Shown: positions 1 to 8,115 of the stretch, in pieces
Layout of the letters: each line of letters begins with the position of its first letter
How positions within the stretch are numbered: the first letter of the stretch is position 1
Origin: Streptomyces tsukubensis
GTDB lineage: Bacteria; Actinomycetota; Actinomycetes; Streptomycetales; Streptomycetaceae
Assembly: GCF_009296025.1 (NCBI RefSeq)
Contig: NZ_CP045178.1
Span: 620,001-684,000 of the forward strand
Direction: 5' to 3'
DNA length: 64,000 bases
Notes under the pieces: model-generated
The model's database searches: none
What the model was told of the DNA's origin: nothing
What the model saw: the letters and a program-made list of their open reading frames with translations, nothing else
Translations under genes and position numbers: made by a program

Positions 1-647
1 CTGTTGAACTGGTGATATTCGACTGTGACGGCGTCCTGGTGGACAGCGAGAAGATATGCGTGCGAGTGGATGCGGTGATCACGGCCGAGCTGGGGTGCGC
101 GTTCACCGAGGCCGAGATCATCGAGCGGTTCGTGGGCTCGTCCACCGAGGTCTACACGGCGGCGGTGGAGGAGCGGCTCGGGCGGCGGCTGGAGAAGGAC
201 TGGCAGCAGCGGTACGAGCACCTCTACGAGGCCGCCTTCGAGGCGGAACTGACCGCTGTCGACGGTGTCGCGGAGGTTCTGAAGGGCCTCACCACTGCCG
301 TCTGCGTCGCGTCGAACGGCGAACACCCCGGCATCCGGCGCAACCTGGAGATCACCGGTCTGAGGGACCACTTCGGGGAACACATCTTCAGTGCGAGCGA
401 CGTCCGGCTCGGCAAGCCCGCGCCCGACCTCTTCCTGCACGCCGCACGCTCCATGGGTGTGGAGCCCGAGCGGTGCGTGGTGATCGAGGACAGTCCGTAC
501 GGAGTGCGGGCGGCTCGGGACGCGGGCATGCGGGCATTCGGGTACTGCGGCGGTCTCACAGCGGCCGCGCGGCTTGAGGGGCCGGGCACTGTCGTGTTCG
601 ACGACATGCGCGACCTGCCCCGACTCCTGGCGGCCGCGGGCCAGTAG
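1..647 (+). CDS. HAD-superfamily hydrolase, beta-phosphoglucomutase-like, 5' end cut by window
   Basis: Phosphatase or phosphomutase of the haloacid dehalogenase superfamily, presumably cytosolic and acting on a small phosphorylated metabolite. Motif I (DCDGVLVDSE) is at the very N-terminus, motif II is the Ser-Asn of VASNGE, motif III Lys lies in LGKPAPDLF and motif IV is IEDSPYG. The cap lies between motifs I and II, as in the beta-phosphoglucomutase/phosphoglycolate phosphatase group. A GTG at 12 could start it, but the frame stays open leftwards (Val-Glu-Leu) to the window edge and relatives have several residues before the first Asp. The true start is therefore probably outside. Substrate cannot be told. 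Confidence 0.85.
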   Translation, partial: VELVIFDCDGVLVDSEKICVRVDAVITAELGCAFTEAEIIERFVGSSTEVYTAAVEERLGRRLEKDWQQRYEHLYEAAFEAELTAVDGVAEVLKGLTTAVCVASNGEHPGIRRNLEITGLRDHFGEHIFSASDVRLGKPAPDLFLHAARSMGVEPERCVVIEDSPYGVRAARDAGMRAFGYCGGLTAAARLEGPGTVVFDDMRDLPRLLAAAGQ

Positions 648-663
648 GGGGCTACCGGGGAAG

Positions 664-1083
664 TCAGGGGCGGGCCCGGGGTCTTCCTACGCTGCCCATG
701 ACGCGGGTGACGGTGATCTCGATGACGACGCGCTCCGGGTTGGGGCGCGGGGGCTTGTACCTGGCGGTGTAACGGGCCTCCGCGTCGGCGACCGCCGCCG
801 GGTCGTCGTTCACGCGGGCTCTGCCTTCGAGGGTCGACCAGTTGGCCCCCTCCACCTGACTGACCGCGACGGGGACGCCGGCCGCGTGGGCACGGATGGT
901 GCGGGCCTTACGGCTCGTGCCGCTGGTGATGACGCGGGCGACGCCCTCCTCGGGGTCGTAGGTCACGCCGACAGGAACCAGGTGCGGGCTGTTGTCGGGG
1001 CGCGAGGTGGCGAGGAGGGCGATGTGCCGCTCCCGCCAGAAGGACAGGAACTCCGGGGAGCGAGCGGCGTCGGCCGGTGTCAC
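664..1083 (-). CDS. PPOX-class flavin/F420-dependent oxidoreductase
   Basis: Small split-barrel flavoprotein of the pyridoxamine 5'-phosphate oxidase superfamily, of the type that in actinobacteria often uses F420H2. The start of the fold is visible in FWRERHIALLATSRPDNSPH, followed by a VPVGVTYDP strand and an ANWSTLEGRARV strand. Length (about 139 aa) is normal. I chose the GTG at 1083 because an AAGGA sits 8 nt upstream and family members begin just before the TPADAARSPEFL segment; an ATG at 1092 and a GTG at 1113 are alternatives. Its 3' end faces the HAD gene, so the two converge. Substrate unknown. Confidence 0.75.
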   Translation of the reverse strand: MTPADAARSPEFLSFWRERHIALLATSRPDNSPHLVPVGVTYDPEEGVARVITSGTSRKARTIRAHAAGVPVAVSQVEGANWSTLEGRARVNDDPAAVADAEARYTARYKPPRPNPERVVIEITVTRVMGSVGRPRARP

Positions 1084-1235
1084 GGCACACATCCTTGGGG
1101 CGGAGGGGAGCACAGGGGGTGGGCTCTTCTGGGACCACTGTTTTCCGCATCATGGCCCTCCGGAGCCGCCGGAGGAAAATCGCCGCCCGCCCATCACGTC
1201 GGCGGTGGCACCGTGGTGGGCGCCTCTCGGTTCAG

Positions 1236-1302
1236 GGGGTCCTTGCGACAGGGGAGTCCGATCAGGCCCCCGAGGCGCGGGCGCCCCTGTCGCGAGGACC
1301 CC
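1236..1302. repeat. Dispersed palindromic element, copy 1 (full hairpin)
   Basis: Left arm GGGGTCCTTGCGACAGGGG (1236-1254) pairs with CCCCTGTCGCGAGGACCCC (1284-1302), 19 bp with one G-T position, around a 29-nt loop. The right arm encodes the last residues of the AraC regulator, so it could terminate that gene. Related copies lie at 2537, 44014 and 58843. Confidence 0.8.
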
Positions 1303-1711
1303 TGAGCGGTCTGGTGACCTGCTTCGCCACGCACGGCGGCATCCCCTCCTCGGCCTCCGCCGCCTGGCGCCGGTAGACGCTGGGTGAGACACCGACCAGT
1401 TCGCTGAAGCGGGTGCTGAAGGTGCCGAGCGACGAGCACCCGACCTCGAAACAGACCTCGGTGACTCCCCTGTCGCCACGGCGCAGCAGCGCCATGGCCC
1501 GCTCGATCCGCCGCGTCATCAGGTAGCCGTACGGTGATTCGCCGTAGGCAAGCCGGAACTGCCTGCTGAGGTGCCCCGCCGACATGTTCACCCCCCGGGC
1601 GAGCGCCTCGACGTCCAGCGGGCGCGCGTACTCCCGGTCGACGCGGTCGCGGACGCGGCGCAGCAACGCGAGGTCGCGCAGTCGCTGGGCGGAGTCGGTT
1701 CTACCGGGCAC
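1262..1711 (-). CDS. AraC-family transcriptional regulator
   Basis: DNA-binding regulator of about 149 aa consisting almost only of the two-helix-turn-helix AraC/XylS domain. Recognition helices are visible around MSAGHLSRQFRLAYGESPYG and VTEVCFEVGCSSLGTFSTRF, followed by the usual GVSPSVYRR end. There is no N-terminal effector-binding domain, so it is a short stand-alone type. The Arg-rich C-terminal tail is encoded by one arm of the dispersed palindromic element and is probably not functional. Start is GTG at 1711. Nearby PPOX and GNAT genes are possible targets, but nothing in the sequence proves this. Confidence 0.85.
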   Translation of the reverse strand: MPGRTDSAQRLRDLALLRRVRDRVDREYARPLDVEALARGVNMSAGHLSRQFRLAYGESPYGYLMTRRIERAMALLRRGDRGVTEVCFEVGCSSLGTFSTRFSELVGVSPSVYRRQAAEAEEGMPPCVAKQVTRPLRGPRDRGARASGA

Positions 1712-1814
1712 CTCACCGATCGTGCCATGTCCTGGCGGGGTTGCCCAGGCGCTCCCGGTGGCTGCGCGGTGGGGCGGTCCGCCCGGCGGTAAGAGCGACC
1801 GGGCGTCGCCCGGC

Positions 1815-1875
1815 GGCGTCGGCGCGGGCGGTGCGCGAGGGGCGTCGGCGCGGGCGGTGCGCGAGGGGCGTCGGG
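1815..1875. repeat. 26-bp perfect tandem duplication
   Basis: Positions 1815-1840 are repeated exactly at 1841-1866, and a third unit starts (GGCGTCGGG) before diverging. It lies in the 280-nt gap between the divergent AraC and GNAT genes and could change promoter spacing. Confidence 0.85.
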
Positions 1876-1991
1876 CCGGCTCACGAGTTCTCCGCCGAGG
1901 ACGCGGGCTCCCGGTGTGCCCGGAGCGCCCCGGCGGACAGATCCGGACACCGGCCCGGACTCGGCAGCCGGCGACCGACTACGCTGACCGG

Positions 1992-2537
1992 ATGCCGAGC
2001 CACGTCTCTCAGCCACCGCGCATCCGGTCTGCCGAAGCCTCGGACGCCGAGGCCGTTCTCGCCATGATGGACGAGATCATGGTGTGGCTGGTCTCCCGGG
2101 GCCGCACCGCCCAGTGGGGTACCGAGCCGTGGTCGGCGCAACCGGCCCGCGTCGACTACCTGCACGGTCGCATCGCCCGCGGGGATCTCCGTGTCGCGGT
2201 CGGGGCCGACGGGGGGATCATCGGGGCGCTCTCCCTCTCACAGGCCCCCGGCGCGTACGTACCGCCGACGGACGAGCCCGAACTGTTCATCAACTTCCTC
2301 GCCACTTCGCGCCGCGCCAAGGGCCGGAACGTCGGCGGCGCGCTCCTCGACGAGGCACGCGCGGAGGCCCGCCGCCGGGGCCTCGCGCTGATCCGTGTCG
2401 ACTGCTTCGCCGGCGACGACGGCCGCCTGAAGCAGTGGTACGCGAGCCAGGGTTTCGAGGAGGTCGCTCCCTTCACGGTTCCCCGCGCGGGTGCGCCCGA
2501 CTGGCCGGGCATGTTGTTCGCCATGCGCCTGCGTTAG
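1992..2537 (+). CDS. GNAT-family N-acetyltransferase
   Basis: Predicted acetyl-CoA-dependent acetyltransferase of 181 aa. The family core is visible: strand with LFINFLATSRRAKGRNVGGA, in which a variant of the Q/R-x-x-G-x-G/A acetyl-CoA loop is followed by the helix LLDEARAEARRRG, then LIRVDCFAGDDGRLKQWYAS and QGFEEV, the usual motif-B end. ATG at 1992 was chosen because upstream in-frame sequence is low-complexity and includes the 26-bp duplication. Divergent from the AraC regulator. The stop is immediately followed by copy 2 of the dispersed hairpin, likely its terminator. Substrate unknown. Confidence 0.85.
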   Translation: MPSHVSQPPRIRSAEASDAEAVLAMMDEIMVWLVSRGRTAQWGTEPWSAQPARVDYLHGRIARGDLRVAVGADGGIIGALSLSQAPGAYVPPTDEPELFINFLATSRRAKGRNVGGALLDEARAEARRRGLALIRVDCFAGDDGRLKQWYASQGFEEVAPFTVPRAGAPDWPGMLFAMRLR

Positions 2538-2595
2538 GGGTCCTCGCGACAGGGGAGTCCGATCAGGCCGCGGGGACCCATATCGCAAGGACCCC
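2537..2595. repeat. Dispersed palindromic element, copy 2 (hairpin)
   Basis: Left arm GGGGTCCTCGCGA (2537-2549) pairs with TCGCAAGGACCCC (2583-2595). The left arm continues as CAGGGGAGTCCGATCAGGC, the same as copy 1. It starts at the last base of the GNAT gene and probably acts as its terminator. Confidence 0.8.
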
Positions 2596-2630
2596 TTTGG
2601 CCATGTATCGAAAGTGGATCTCGGGCTGTG

Positions 2631-3126
2631 GATGATCACGGGCTGGGACGCTCGCGCGGCGGGTTCACCACCAAACCGCACCTGGCCGTCGAACAGGGCC
2701 AAAAGCCCATGTCGATCGTGGTGACCGCTGGGCAGCGCGGGGACTCACCGCAGTTCGAACCCCTCTTGAAGAAGATCCGCGTGCCCCGCATCGGGCCGGG
2801 GCGGCCGCGTGTCCGTCCCCATCGGGTCCGCGCTGACAAGCGCATACGCCTCCCGCAGAAGCCGCGCCCAGCCGCGCCGCCACGGAATCCGCTGCACCAT
2901 CCCCGGCAAGGCCGACCAGGCGCGCAGTCGTCGCCACCATGGATCGCGTGGCGGACGGCCGCCGAAGTTCGACAAGGACGACTACAAGCGGCGGCACGCG
3001 GTCGAGTACGGGATCAACCGCGTCAAGAGGCACCGCGCCGTGGCTGCGCGATAGGACAAACTGGCGGTCCGGTACGAGGCGACCGCCCTCGTCGCTGCCA
3101 TCGACAGAGCGGCTGTGATCAGCTGA
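2631..3126 (+). pseudogene. IS5-family transposase relic
   Basis: Decayed C-terminal part of an IS5-type DDE transposase. In one frame DDHGLGRSRGGFTTKPHLAV and the IRVPRIGPGRPR block are recognisable. After an apparent single-base insertion near 2841 the next frame carries AYASRRSRAQPRRHGIRC, SRGGRPPKFDKDDYKRRHAV and INRVKRHRAVAAR. A TAG at 3052-3054 then sits where relatives have Tyr (RYDKLAVRYEA), and homology continues to the TGA at 3124. The N-terminal half is missing, so it cannot be active. No terminal inverted repeats were recognised. Confidence 0.85.
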
Positions 3127-3315
3127 CGGCCCTACCGGATGATGGTGCAGCATCCCGGCGCCTGTGGCCTATCCGCTCCAGTCCCTTCGCACCGACACGG
3201 CCAACAAACCGCTTCCCCCGCCGAGTTCGCTGACCCTGCGCAGCCTCCCGATGGCAGCTGACAGGCCCCAGGGGCAGCGCGCATCCAGAAACTGACACAA
3301 AACGGCACCTGCCGC

Positions 3316-3570
3316 ACCCATGGGCCCGGCCCCCTCTCTCCAGCGCGGCCCGGACAGCCCTGCCCCGGGCATCGTCCGGCTTGGGCGGACGACCGGTGAC
3401 CGCACGTCGCCGCAGGGCCGACGCGCCACCCTCCTCCCACAGCCGCCACCCTCGCCCCTACACCCCCACCGCCCGCGCGATCTCCGCGTTCGAGACGCCG
3501 GCCTCGAACAACTCGACCGCCCGAACACGCCGCGCCTGGCGCCGACTGAGGCCGCGACAAAGGAGGAAGA
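3316..3570 (-). pseudogene. IS630-family transposase relic (N-terminal helix-turn-helix part)
   Basis: Minus-strand frame reading LSRRQARRVRAVELFEAGVS then NAEIARAVGV, stop (TAG at 3458-3460), then WRLWEEGGASALRRR, VTGRPPKPDDARGRAVRAAL and ERGGRAHG. This is the helix-turn-helix and linker of an IS630-type transposase, with an in-frame stop and a small deletion where relatives have SRESVRRW. Beyond about 3316 similarity is lost. Dead remnant next to the IS5 relic. Confidence 0.7.
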
Positions 3571-3942
3571 GAGGAACCGGCCATAGAGGGCGATGGTGGA
3601 TCAGCCACCCCAGCAGCCTCCCACCCACACCACCACACCCACCGAACTTGCGACAAGATCAGTGGGGCCGCCGCTGCGGGACCACCGCCGTACGCCCGCA
3701 TCCGAACGAGCGTCGGGGATCTGAGCGGCCACGGGCCCCGCCCGGCCGCCCGACGGTGGGGACCGTTGGGACCGCGGGTCTTGCCCGTCGTACACCCGCG
3801 ACGGGAGGAGGGCACGAGAGCCCGCGATCGGCGCCCGGCACGAGAGCGCCCGGCCGTCGACCGCCCGCGCCGGTATCTCCCGTGGTGCCCGGACGGCCCC
3901 GGCTGAAATGCGGCGGCCGATCTTCCGTGGTGAGACTTGCCC
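3571..3942. other. Intergenic region upstream of the gas-vesicle operon
   Basis: I see no convincing gene here. It must carry the promoter of the gvp operon, but no clear -35/-10 pair or operator was recognisable by eye. Confidence 0.5.
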
Positions 3943-4266
3943 ATGGCGGAAGAACGCACCACCACGCGGACACGGCCCTCCCCGAAGAGCGCGGGCAGCG
4001 CACGTGAACGCGGCGGGCCCCGGGCGGCGATCAAACAGGCCAGGGAATGGCTCGACGACCTCGTCGAGCACCGGGTCGAGGCCGTGTCCGCTGTCCGGCC
4101 GACCGACAAGGGCGGCTGGCTGGTCTGCGTGGAGGTGCTTGAGGTGCCACGCATCCCCGACACCACCAGTCTGCTGGCCACCTACGAGGTGACGCTCGAC
4201 CCGTCCGGTGAGCTCAGCGAGTACCGCCGGGTGCGCCGCTATCGCAGGGGCGCCGCCGACGAGTGA
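3943..4266 (+). CDS. gvpO: Gas vesicle protein GvpO
   Basis: First gene of the gas-vesicle cluster, 107 aa. The N-terminus is basic and Thr/Ser-rich (about 25 residues). The conserved GvpO domain follows: AIKQAREWLDDLVEHRVEAV, GGWLVCVEVLEVPRIPDTTS and LLATYEV...YRRVRRYRR. In actinobacteria GvpO is a short accessory protein always beside gvpA; in haloarchaea it affects gvpA expression or assembly. ATG at 3943 gives the compact form; a TTG two codons earlier is possible. The next gene, gvpA, follows after 42 nt. Identity is clear; the exact role in Streptomyces is not known. Confidence 0.92.
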   Translation: MAEERTTTRTRPSPKSAGSARERGGPRAAIKQAREWLDDLVEHRVEAVSAVRPTDKGGWLVCVEVLEVPRIPDTTSLLATYEVTLDPSGELSEYRRVRRYRRGAADE

Positions 4267-4308
4267 CCCACGGCCTCGGGGGCCAACGGCTGAGAGGACC
4301 GCAGCATC

Positions 4309-4815
4309 ATGACTACCACTGCCTATCCGGGCACCTATCCGGGCACCTATCCGGGCGAGGTCGCGTGCGTGCCACGGGCGGGGACGTTGTACGACGTCCT
4401 CGAACTGATCCTTGACCGGGGCATGGTCATCGACGTGTTCATCAGGGTGTCCCTGGTCGGGATCGAGATCCTGAAGATCGACGCGCGCATCGTCGTGGCC
4501 AGTGTCGACACCTATCTGCGGTTCGCCGAGGCGTGCAACAGGCTCGATCTGGAGAACGACTCGCGCAGCACCACCGTGCCCGAGCTGTTCGGCGGCGGCG
4601 CCGCGAAGACGGCGGCCAAGAAGGTGGGCAAGAGGAAGCTCACGGACGCGGCCGGGTCGGTCGGTGACACCGTGCGCAAGGCCGTCGGCGGCCGAGGCCA
4701 CCACGACGCCGACGCCGAGGAGGCCGAGGAACGCGAGCCCCGGCGACGTGTCGCGTCGTCCCGCTCCCGGTCCGGCGCGGGGGCTCCGCGCCGGCGAGCC
4801 ACAGGGACCAGTTGA
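4309..4815 (+). CDS. gvpA: Gas vesicle structural protein GvpA (C-terminally extended)
   Basis: GvpA/GvpJ-family protein expected to form the ribbed vesicle wall. The amphipathic core spans about residues 24-75 (LYDVLELILDRGMVIDVFIR, then VSLVGIEILKIDARIVVASV). At 168 aa it is about twice the classic GvpA length: the tail from about residue 85 is Lys/Ala-rich, then Glu/Asp-rich, then Arg-rich. The N-terminus has three TYPG-like units encoded by a perfect 12-bp tandem repeat beginning at 4324. The stop overlaps the gvpF start by 1 nt. A GvpJ-type minor wall protein is the alternative name; position after gvpO favours GvpA. Confidence 0.9.
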   Translation: MTTTAYPGTYPGTYPGEVACVPRAGTLYDVLELILDRGMVIDVFIRVSLVGIEILKIDARIVVASVDTYLRFAEACNRLDLENDSRSTTVPELFGGGAAKTAAKKVGKRKLTDAAGSVGDTVRKAVGGRGHHDADAEEAEEREPRRRVASSRSRSGAGAPRRRATGTS

Positions 4816-5591
4816 TGGGCGAGATCTATGTGTACGGGGTGGTGCGCGCCTCCCGCGTCCCCGTCTCCGGGGCCGCGGGAGGGGTCGGTTCCCCGCCCGC
4901 GGCGGTGCGGCTGCTGGCCGAGGGGCCTGTGGCGGCGGTGATCAGTGAGGCGCCGCCCGGGTTGCGGGCGCGCCGCAGGGATCTGCTGGCCCACCAGACC
5001 GTGCTGGGCGAGATGGGGCGGGGCGGGCCCGTGCTGCCGATGCGGTTCGCCACGGTGGCCTCCGACGAGTCCACGGTCCGCTCGACCCTGACGGCCAACG
5101 CGGAGCGGTACGTGGCCGCGCTCGACCGGGTGACCGACCGCGTCGAGATGAACGTGAAGGTCGGCCCTGCCCAGGACCGGCTGGCCGAGTTGCTGCGGCA
5201 GGAGCCACACCTCCAGCGGCTGCGCCGCGTGGCACGTGCGCAGCCGGGTTACGAGAACGACGTCCGGCTCGGCGAGGCGGTGGCGACCGCTCTTGAGCAG
5301 CGGGCCGGGCAGGCCGCCGATGTCGTCGTACGGGCCTTGGCCGAGGTCGCGGCCGAGGCTGTCGCGGGGCCCGTCACCGAGGGCTGCGTACGCAATGTGT
5401 CGTTCCTGGTGGACGAGGACGGGCTGCCCGCCTTCCGTGCGACGGCGGGGAAGTTGGCGGCCGGGCTCTTCGACCGGATGGAGCTGCGGCTGACGGGCCC
5501 GCTGCCCTGCTACAGCTTCGTACCGGCCGATCAGGACGAGGCTCGGGCCGGGACCACCGCACGTGGCACGAAGGCCTCGTCATGGGCCTGA
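4815..5591 (+). CDS. gvpF: Gas vesicle protein GvpF (GvpF/L family)
   Basis: 258-aa GvpF/GvpL-family protein, thought to be a minor wall-associated or chaperone-like component needed for vesicle nucleation. Family signatures are EIYVYGVVRAS at the start, the AHQTVLGEM and VLPMRFATV segments, and the closing LRLTGPLPCYSFV. ATG at 4815 overlaps the gvpA stop (TGATG), indicating translational coupling; it ends 10 nt inside gvpG. A second family member, gvpL, lies further down the operon. Confidence 0.93.
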   Translation: MGEIYVYGVVRASRVPVSGAAGGVGSPPAAVRLLAEGPVAAVISEAPPGLRARRRDLLAHQTVLGEMGRGGPVLPMRFATVASDESTVRSTLTANAERYVAALDRVTDRVEMNVKVGPAQDRLAELLRQEPHLQRLRRVARAQPGYENDVRLGEAVATALEQRAGQAADVVVRALAEVAAEAVAGPVTEGCVRNVSFLVDEDGLPAFRATAGKLAAGLFDRMELRLTGPLPCYSFVPADQDEARAGTTARGTKASSWA

Positions 5592-5836
5592 TCTCGGGAC
5601 TGCTCACGCTCCCCCTGGCCCCGGTGAGGGGCGTCGGCTGGATCGCCGGGCAGCTGGAGCAGATGGGCGCCAGGGAGATGTACGACCCCGCGGTACTGCG
5701 TACCCGGCTCTCTGTTCTCAACGACTCGCTGGAGCGCGGCGAGATCACCGACGAGCAGTTCGAGCGTGAGGAGGAGCACCTCCTCGACCTCCTCGAAGGC
5801 AGCAAAGAGTCCCTACCCGTGGAACGGACCACCTGA
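5582..5836 (+). CDS. gvpG: Gas vesicle protein GvpG
   Basis: 84-aa GvpG. The N-terminal GLISGLLTLPLAPVRGVGWI is hydrophobic and the rest is a charged helix with the family pattern RLSVLNDSLERGEITDEQFE and EEEHLLDLL. GvpG is an essential minor assembly protein in known gas-vesicle systems. Overlaps gvpF by 10 nt, and its TGA shares one base with the gvpY ATG (TGATGA), so it belongs to one coupled transcript. Confidence 0.92.
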   Translation: MGLISGLLTLPLAPVRGVGWIAGQLEQMGAREMYDPAVLRTRLSVLNDSLERGEITDEQFEREEEHLLDLLEGSKESLPVERTT

Positions 5837-6561
5837 TGAACGACAACACCAAGGCCGCTCTGGCGGCCGCGGTCGCGGGCGGCTACCTGCTGGGCCGCAC
5901 GCGGAAGGCGAAACTGGCCTTCGTCGCCGCCACCTACCTGGCGGGCCGCCGCTTCGGTCTCGACCCCAAGGCCCTGGCCTCCGAAGGGCTGCGCAGGCTC
6001 GCGGAGTTGCCGCAGGTCGCGGAGTTGAACCAGCAGCTGCGGGGCGACCTGCTGGACGCGGGACGGCAGGCGCTCGTCTCCGTCGCCAACCGTCAGGTGG
6101 CCGGTCTCGCGGACTCGCTGCAATCACGTACCCGGACCCTCACGGAGGGAGCGCGCGAGGACGGGGAGAGCGAGGAGCCGTACGAGGACGACGGCGGGTA
6201 CACCGGCGGTCGGGAGGAGGGCGAGGAGTCCGAGGACGCCCCCGACGACGAGGCCCGCGACGAGCCTCTCGATGACGACGACGAGGACGCGGGCGGGGAC
6301 GAGGAGGAGGACGAGGACGCGCCCGCACGCAGGGAGGCGCCGCCCGCCGGGAAGAGGGCTCCCGCGCGCAGGAGCACGGCGGCGGAGAGGACGCAGGCCA
6401 AGAAGAGCGCGCTGGGCAAGTCCCCCCGCGCCAGGAAGAGCGCCCCGGCAGAGAAGACACCGTCGAAGACGACCGCGGCGGGCCGATCCGCCGCGAAGAA
6501 GGACTCGGCGGCAAGTACCCCGTCCAAGAAGACAGCCGACCGCTCCAGTCGCCGGAGGTAG
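5836..6561 (+). CDS. gvpY: Gas vesicle cluster protein GvpY
   Basis: 241-aa protein in the position of gvpY of Streptomyces clusters. Residues 1-40 (ALAAAVAGGYLLGRTRKAKL...) form a Gly/Ala-rich hydrophobic hairpin, followed by a helix to about residue 100. A strongly acidic stretch (about 108-165, rich in Glu/Asp/Gly) follows. The last 75 residues are Lys/Ala/Arg-rich like histone H1 tails (AKKSALGKSPRARKSAPAEK). The bipolar charge suggests binding to a charged partner such as the vesicle, GvpZ or nucleic acid, which is inference. No enzymatic motif is seen. Confidence 0.85.
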   Translation: MNDNTKAALAAAVAGGYLLGRTRKAKLAFVAATYLAGRRFGLDPKALASEGLRRLAELPQVAELNQQLRGDLLDAGRQALVSVANRQVAGLADSLQSRTRTLTEGAREDGESEEPYEDDGGYTGGREEGEESEDAPDDEARDEPLDDDDEDAGGDEEEDEDAPARREAPPAGKRAPARRSTAAERTQAKKSALGKSPRARKSAPAEKTPSKTTAAGRSAAKKDSAASTPSKKTADRSSRRR

Positions 6562-6567
6562 AGGGAC

Positions 6568-7662
6568 ATGGCCAGGCAGAACCAGCGCCAGGAAGCGGAC
6601 GAGCCACAGGACAGTGGGGGTGAGAAGTTCACCGGCCTCGACAGGCTCCGTGAGGAGCTGTCCTCCTTCGCGAGCGCCCACTTGGACGATCTGGTCCGCA
6701 AGGCGGGCGACAAGGTCACGGGCGTGGCCCAGCACCTGACCGACTCCACCCAGGAGGGCGGCAGCATCCTGCCGCAGGTGGGCAAGCGGCTCCTCCAGGG
6801 AGACAACCCGGTCAAAGCGATGGTCGGCGAGAAGGCACGCAACGTGAAGGACACCGTCGTGGGCAAAGCCAAGGAAGCAGTGGGCGCGGGCAGTGGAGAC
6901 GGCAAGGCGGGGAGCTCGAAGGCCACCAACATCGTCGAGGTCATCGATGTCGGTGTCCCGCTGCGCCGGGCCTACAACCAGTGGTCGCAGCTGGAGGATT
7001 TCCAGGACTTCACGAAGGGCGTACGCAGCGTCTCCGTGAACGAGGAGGGCGAGAGCGACTGGACCCTCAAGATCGGTCCGTCCAGCCGCAGTTGGAAGGC
7101 GCACGTCGAGGAGCAGATCCCCGACGAGAGGATCGTCTGGAACTCCGAGGGCGCCAAGGGCACCACGCACGGCGTGATCACCTTCCACGAACTGGCGCCG
7201 AGCCTGACGCGGATCGTCGTCGTGGTGGAGTATCAGCCGGCCGGGTTCTTCGAGAAGACGGGCAACCTCTGGCGTGCCCAGGGCCGTCGGCTCCGGCTGG
7301 ACCTCAAACACTTCCAGCGGCATGTCACCTTCACCGACGAGGAGCCCGAGGGCTGGCGCGGCGAGATCCGCGACGGCGAGGTCGTCCGCTCGCACGACGA
7401 GGTCGTCGAGCAGGAGGAAGCCGAGGCCGAGGACGATCAGGGCGGCGCGGACGGGGAGGGGTCCTACGACGACCGGGACGACGACGAGGCGCCCGACGAC
7501 CCCGAGGAAGCGGACGAAGAGGGACCCGAGGACGAGTACGAGGACGAGGGTCCGGACGAAGAGGACGACGACGAGGACGAGCGGAACGGGGACGACCGCG
7601 GTGAAGAGGACGACGAGGACGAGGCCGACGAGAAGCCGCGTCGCGGCCGCGGCCGGCGGTGA
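6568..7662 (+). CDS. gvpZ: Gas vesicle cluster protein GvpZ (SRPBCC domain, acidic tail)
   Basis: 364-aa protein. The N-terminal third is helical (LREELSSFASAHLDDLVRKA). From about residue 118 an SRPBCC/polyketide-cyclase-like domain is visible: NIVEVIDVGVPLRRAYNQWS, QLEDFQDFTKGVRSV, IPDERIVWNSEGAKGTTHGV, ITFHELAPSLTRIVVVVEY. The last 100 residues are almost only Glu/Asp/Gly, ending in RRGRGRR. SRPBCC folds bind hydrophobic ligands; the role here is unknown. Starts 6 nt after gvpY. The acidic tail and the basic GvpY tail could interact. Confidence 0.87.
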   Translation: MARQNQRQEADEPQDSGGEKFTGLDRLREELSSFASAHLDDLVRKAGDKVTGVAQHLTDSTQEGGSILPQVGKRLLQGDNPVKAMVGEKARNVKDTVVGKAKEAVGAGSGDGKAGSSKATNIVEVIDVGVPLRRAYNQWSQLEDFQDFTKGVRSVSVNEEGESDWTLKIGPSSRSWKAHVEEQIPDERIVWNSEGAKGTTHGVITFHELAPSLTRIVVVVEYQPAGFFEKTGNLWRAQGRRLRLDLKHFQRHVTFTDEEPEGWRGEIRDGEVVRSHDEVVEQEEAEAEDDQGGADGEGSYDDRDDDEAPDDPEEADEEGPEDEYEDEGPDEEDDDEDERNGDDRGEEDDEDEADEKPRRGRGRR

Positions 7663-7668
7663 GCGGCG

Positions 7669-8115
7669 ATGACCACGATCGACACGCAGGGCTACGCGGC
7701 ACCTGTCACCGGTACCCAGTCCACCACCCACTCCACCAACCTCGCCGACATCCTCGAACGCGTCCTGGACAAGGGCATCGTCATCGCGGGTGACATCAAG
7801 ATCGACCTGCTGGACATCGAGCTGCTGACCATTCGGCTGCGGCTCTTCGTGGCCTCGGTGGACACCGCGAAGAAGGCGGGCATCGACTGGTGGGAGACCG
7901 ATCCGGCGCTCTCGTCCCGCGCGGCCCGCAGTGAACTGCTTGAGGAGAACCGCAGGTTGCGCGAGGAGTTGGCCCGTGCCGAGGACCGCGCCTCCCTCGA
8001 CGAGGACGCCGAGGACGGGCGTCCCTGCGCCGCGTACGAGCCCGGCGCCGCGTACGAGCGGTCCGGGGCCGGCCCGGGGACAGGACGAGACGCAGAGGAG
8101 CACGGAAACCGATGA
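7669..8115 (+). CDS. gvpJ: Gas vesicle protein GvpJ (GvpA/J family)
   Basis: 148-aa GvpA-family minor protein. The wall-type core is NLADILERVLDKGIVIAGDI then KIDLLDIELLTIRLRLFVAS, residues about 24-68. An amphipathic helix (LLEENRRLREELARAEDR) and an acidic, Gly-rich tail follow. J proteins are thought to form the vesicle tips. It begins 6 nt after gvpZ and its TGA overlaps the gvpL ATG (ATGA). Confidence 0.9.
   Translation: MTTIDTQGYAAPVTGTQSTTHSTNLADILERVLDKGIVIAGDIKIDLLDIELLTIRLRLFVASVDTAKKAGIDWWETDPALSSRAARSELLEENRRLREELARAEDRASLDEDAEDGRPCAAYEPGAAYERSGAGPGTGRDAEEHGNR

Noticed and set aside
3571-3942. Further transposase pieces or a small gene before gvpO
   Set aside because: No frame gives recognisable transposase or other protein blocks.
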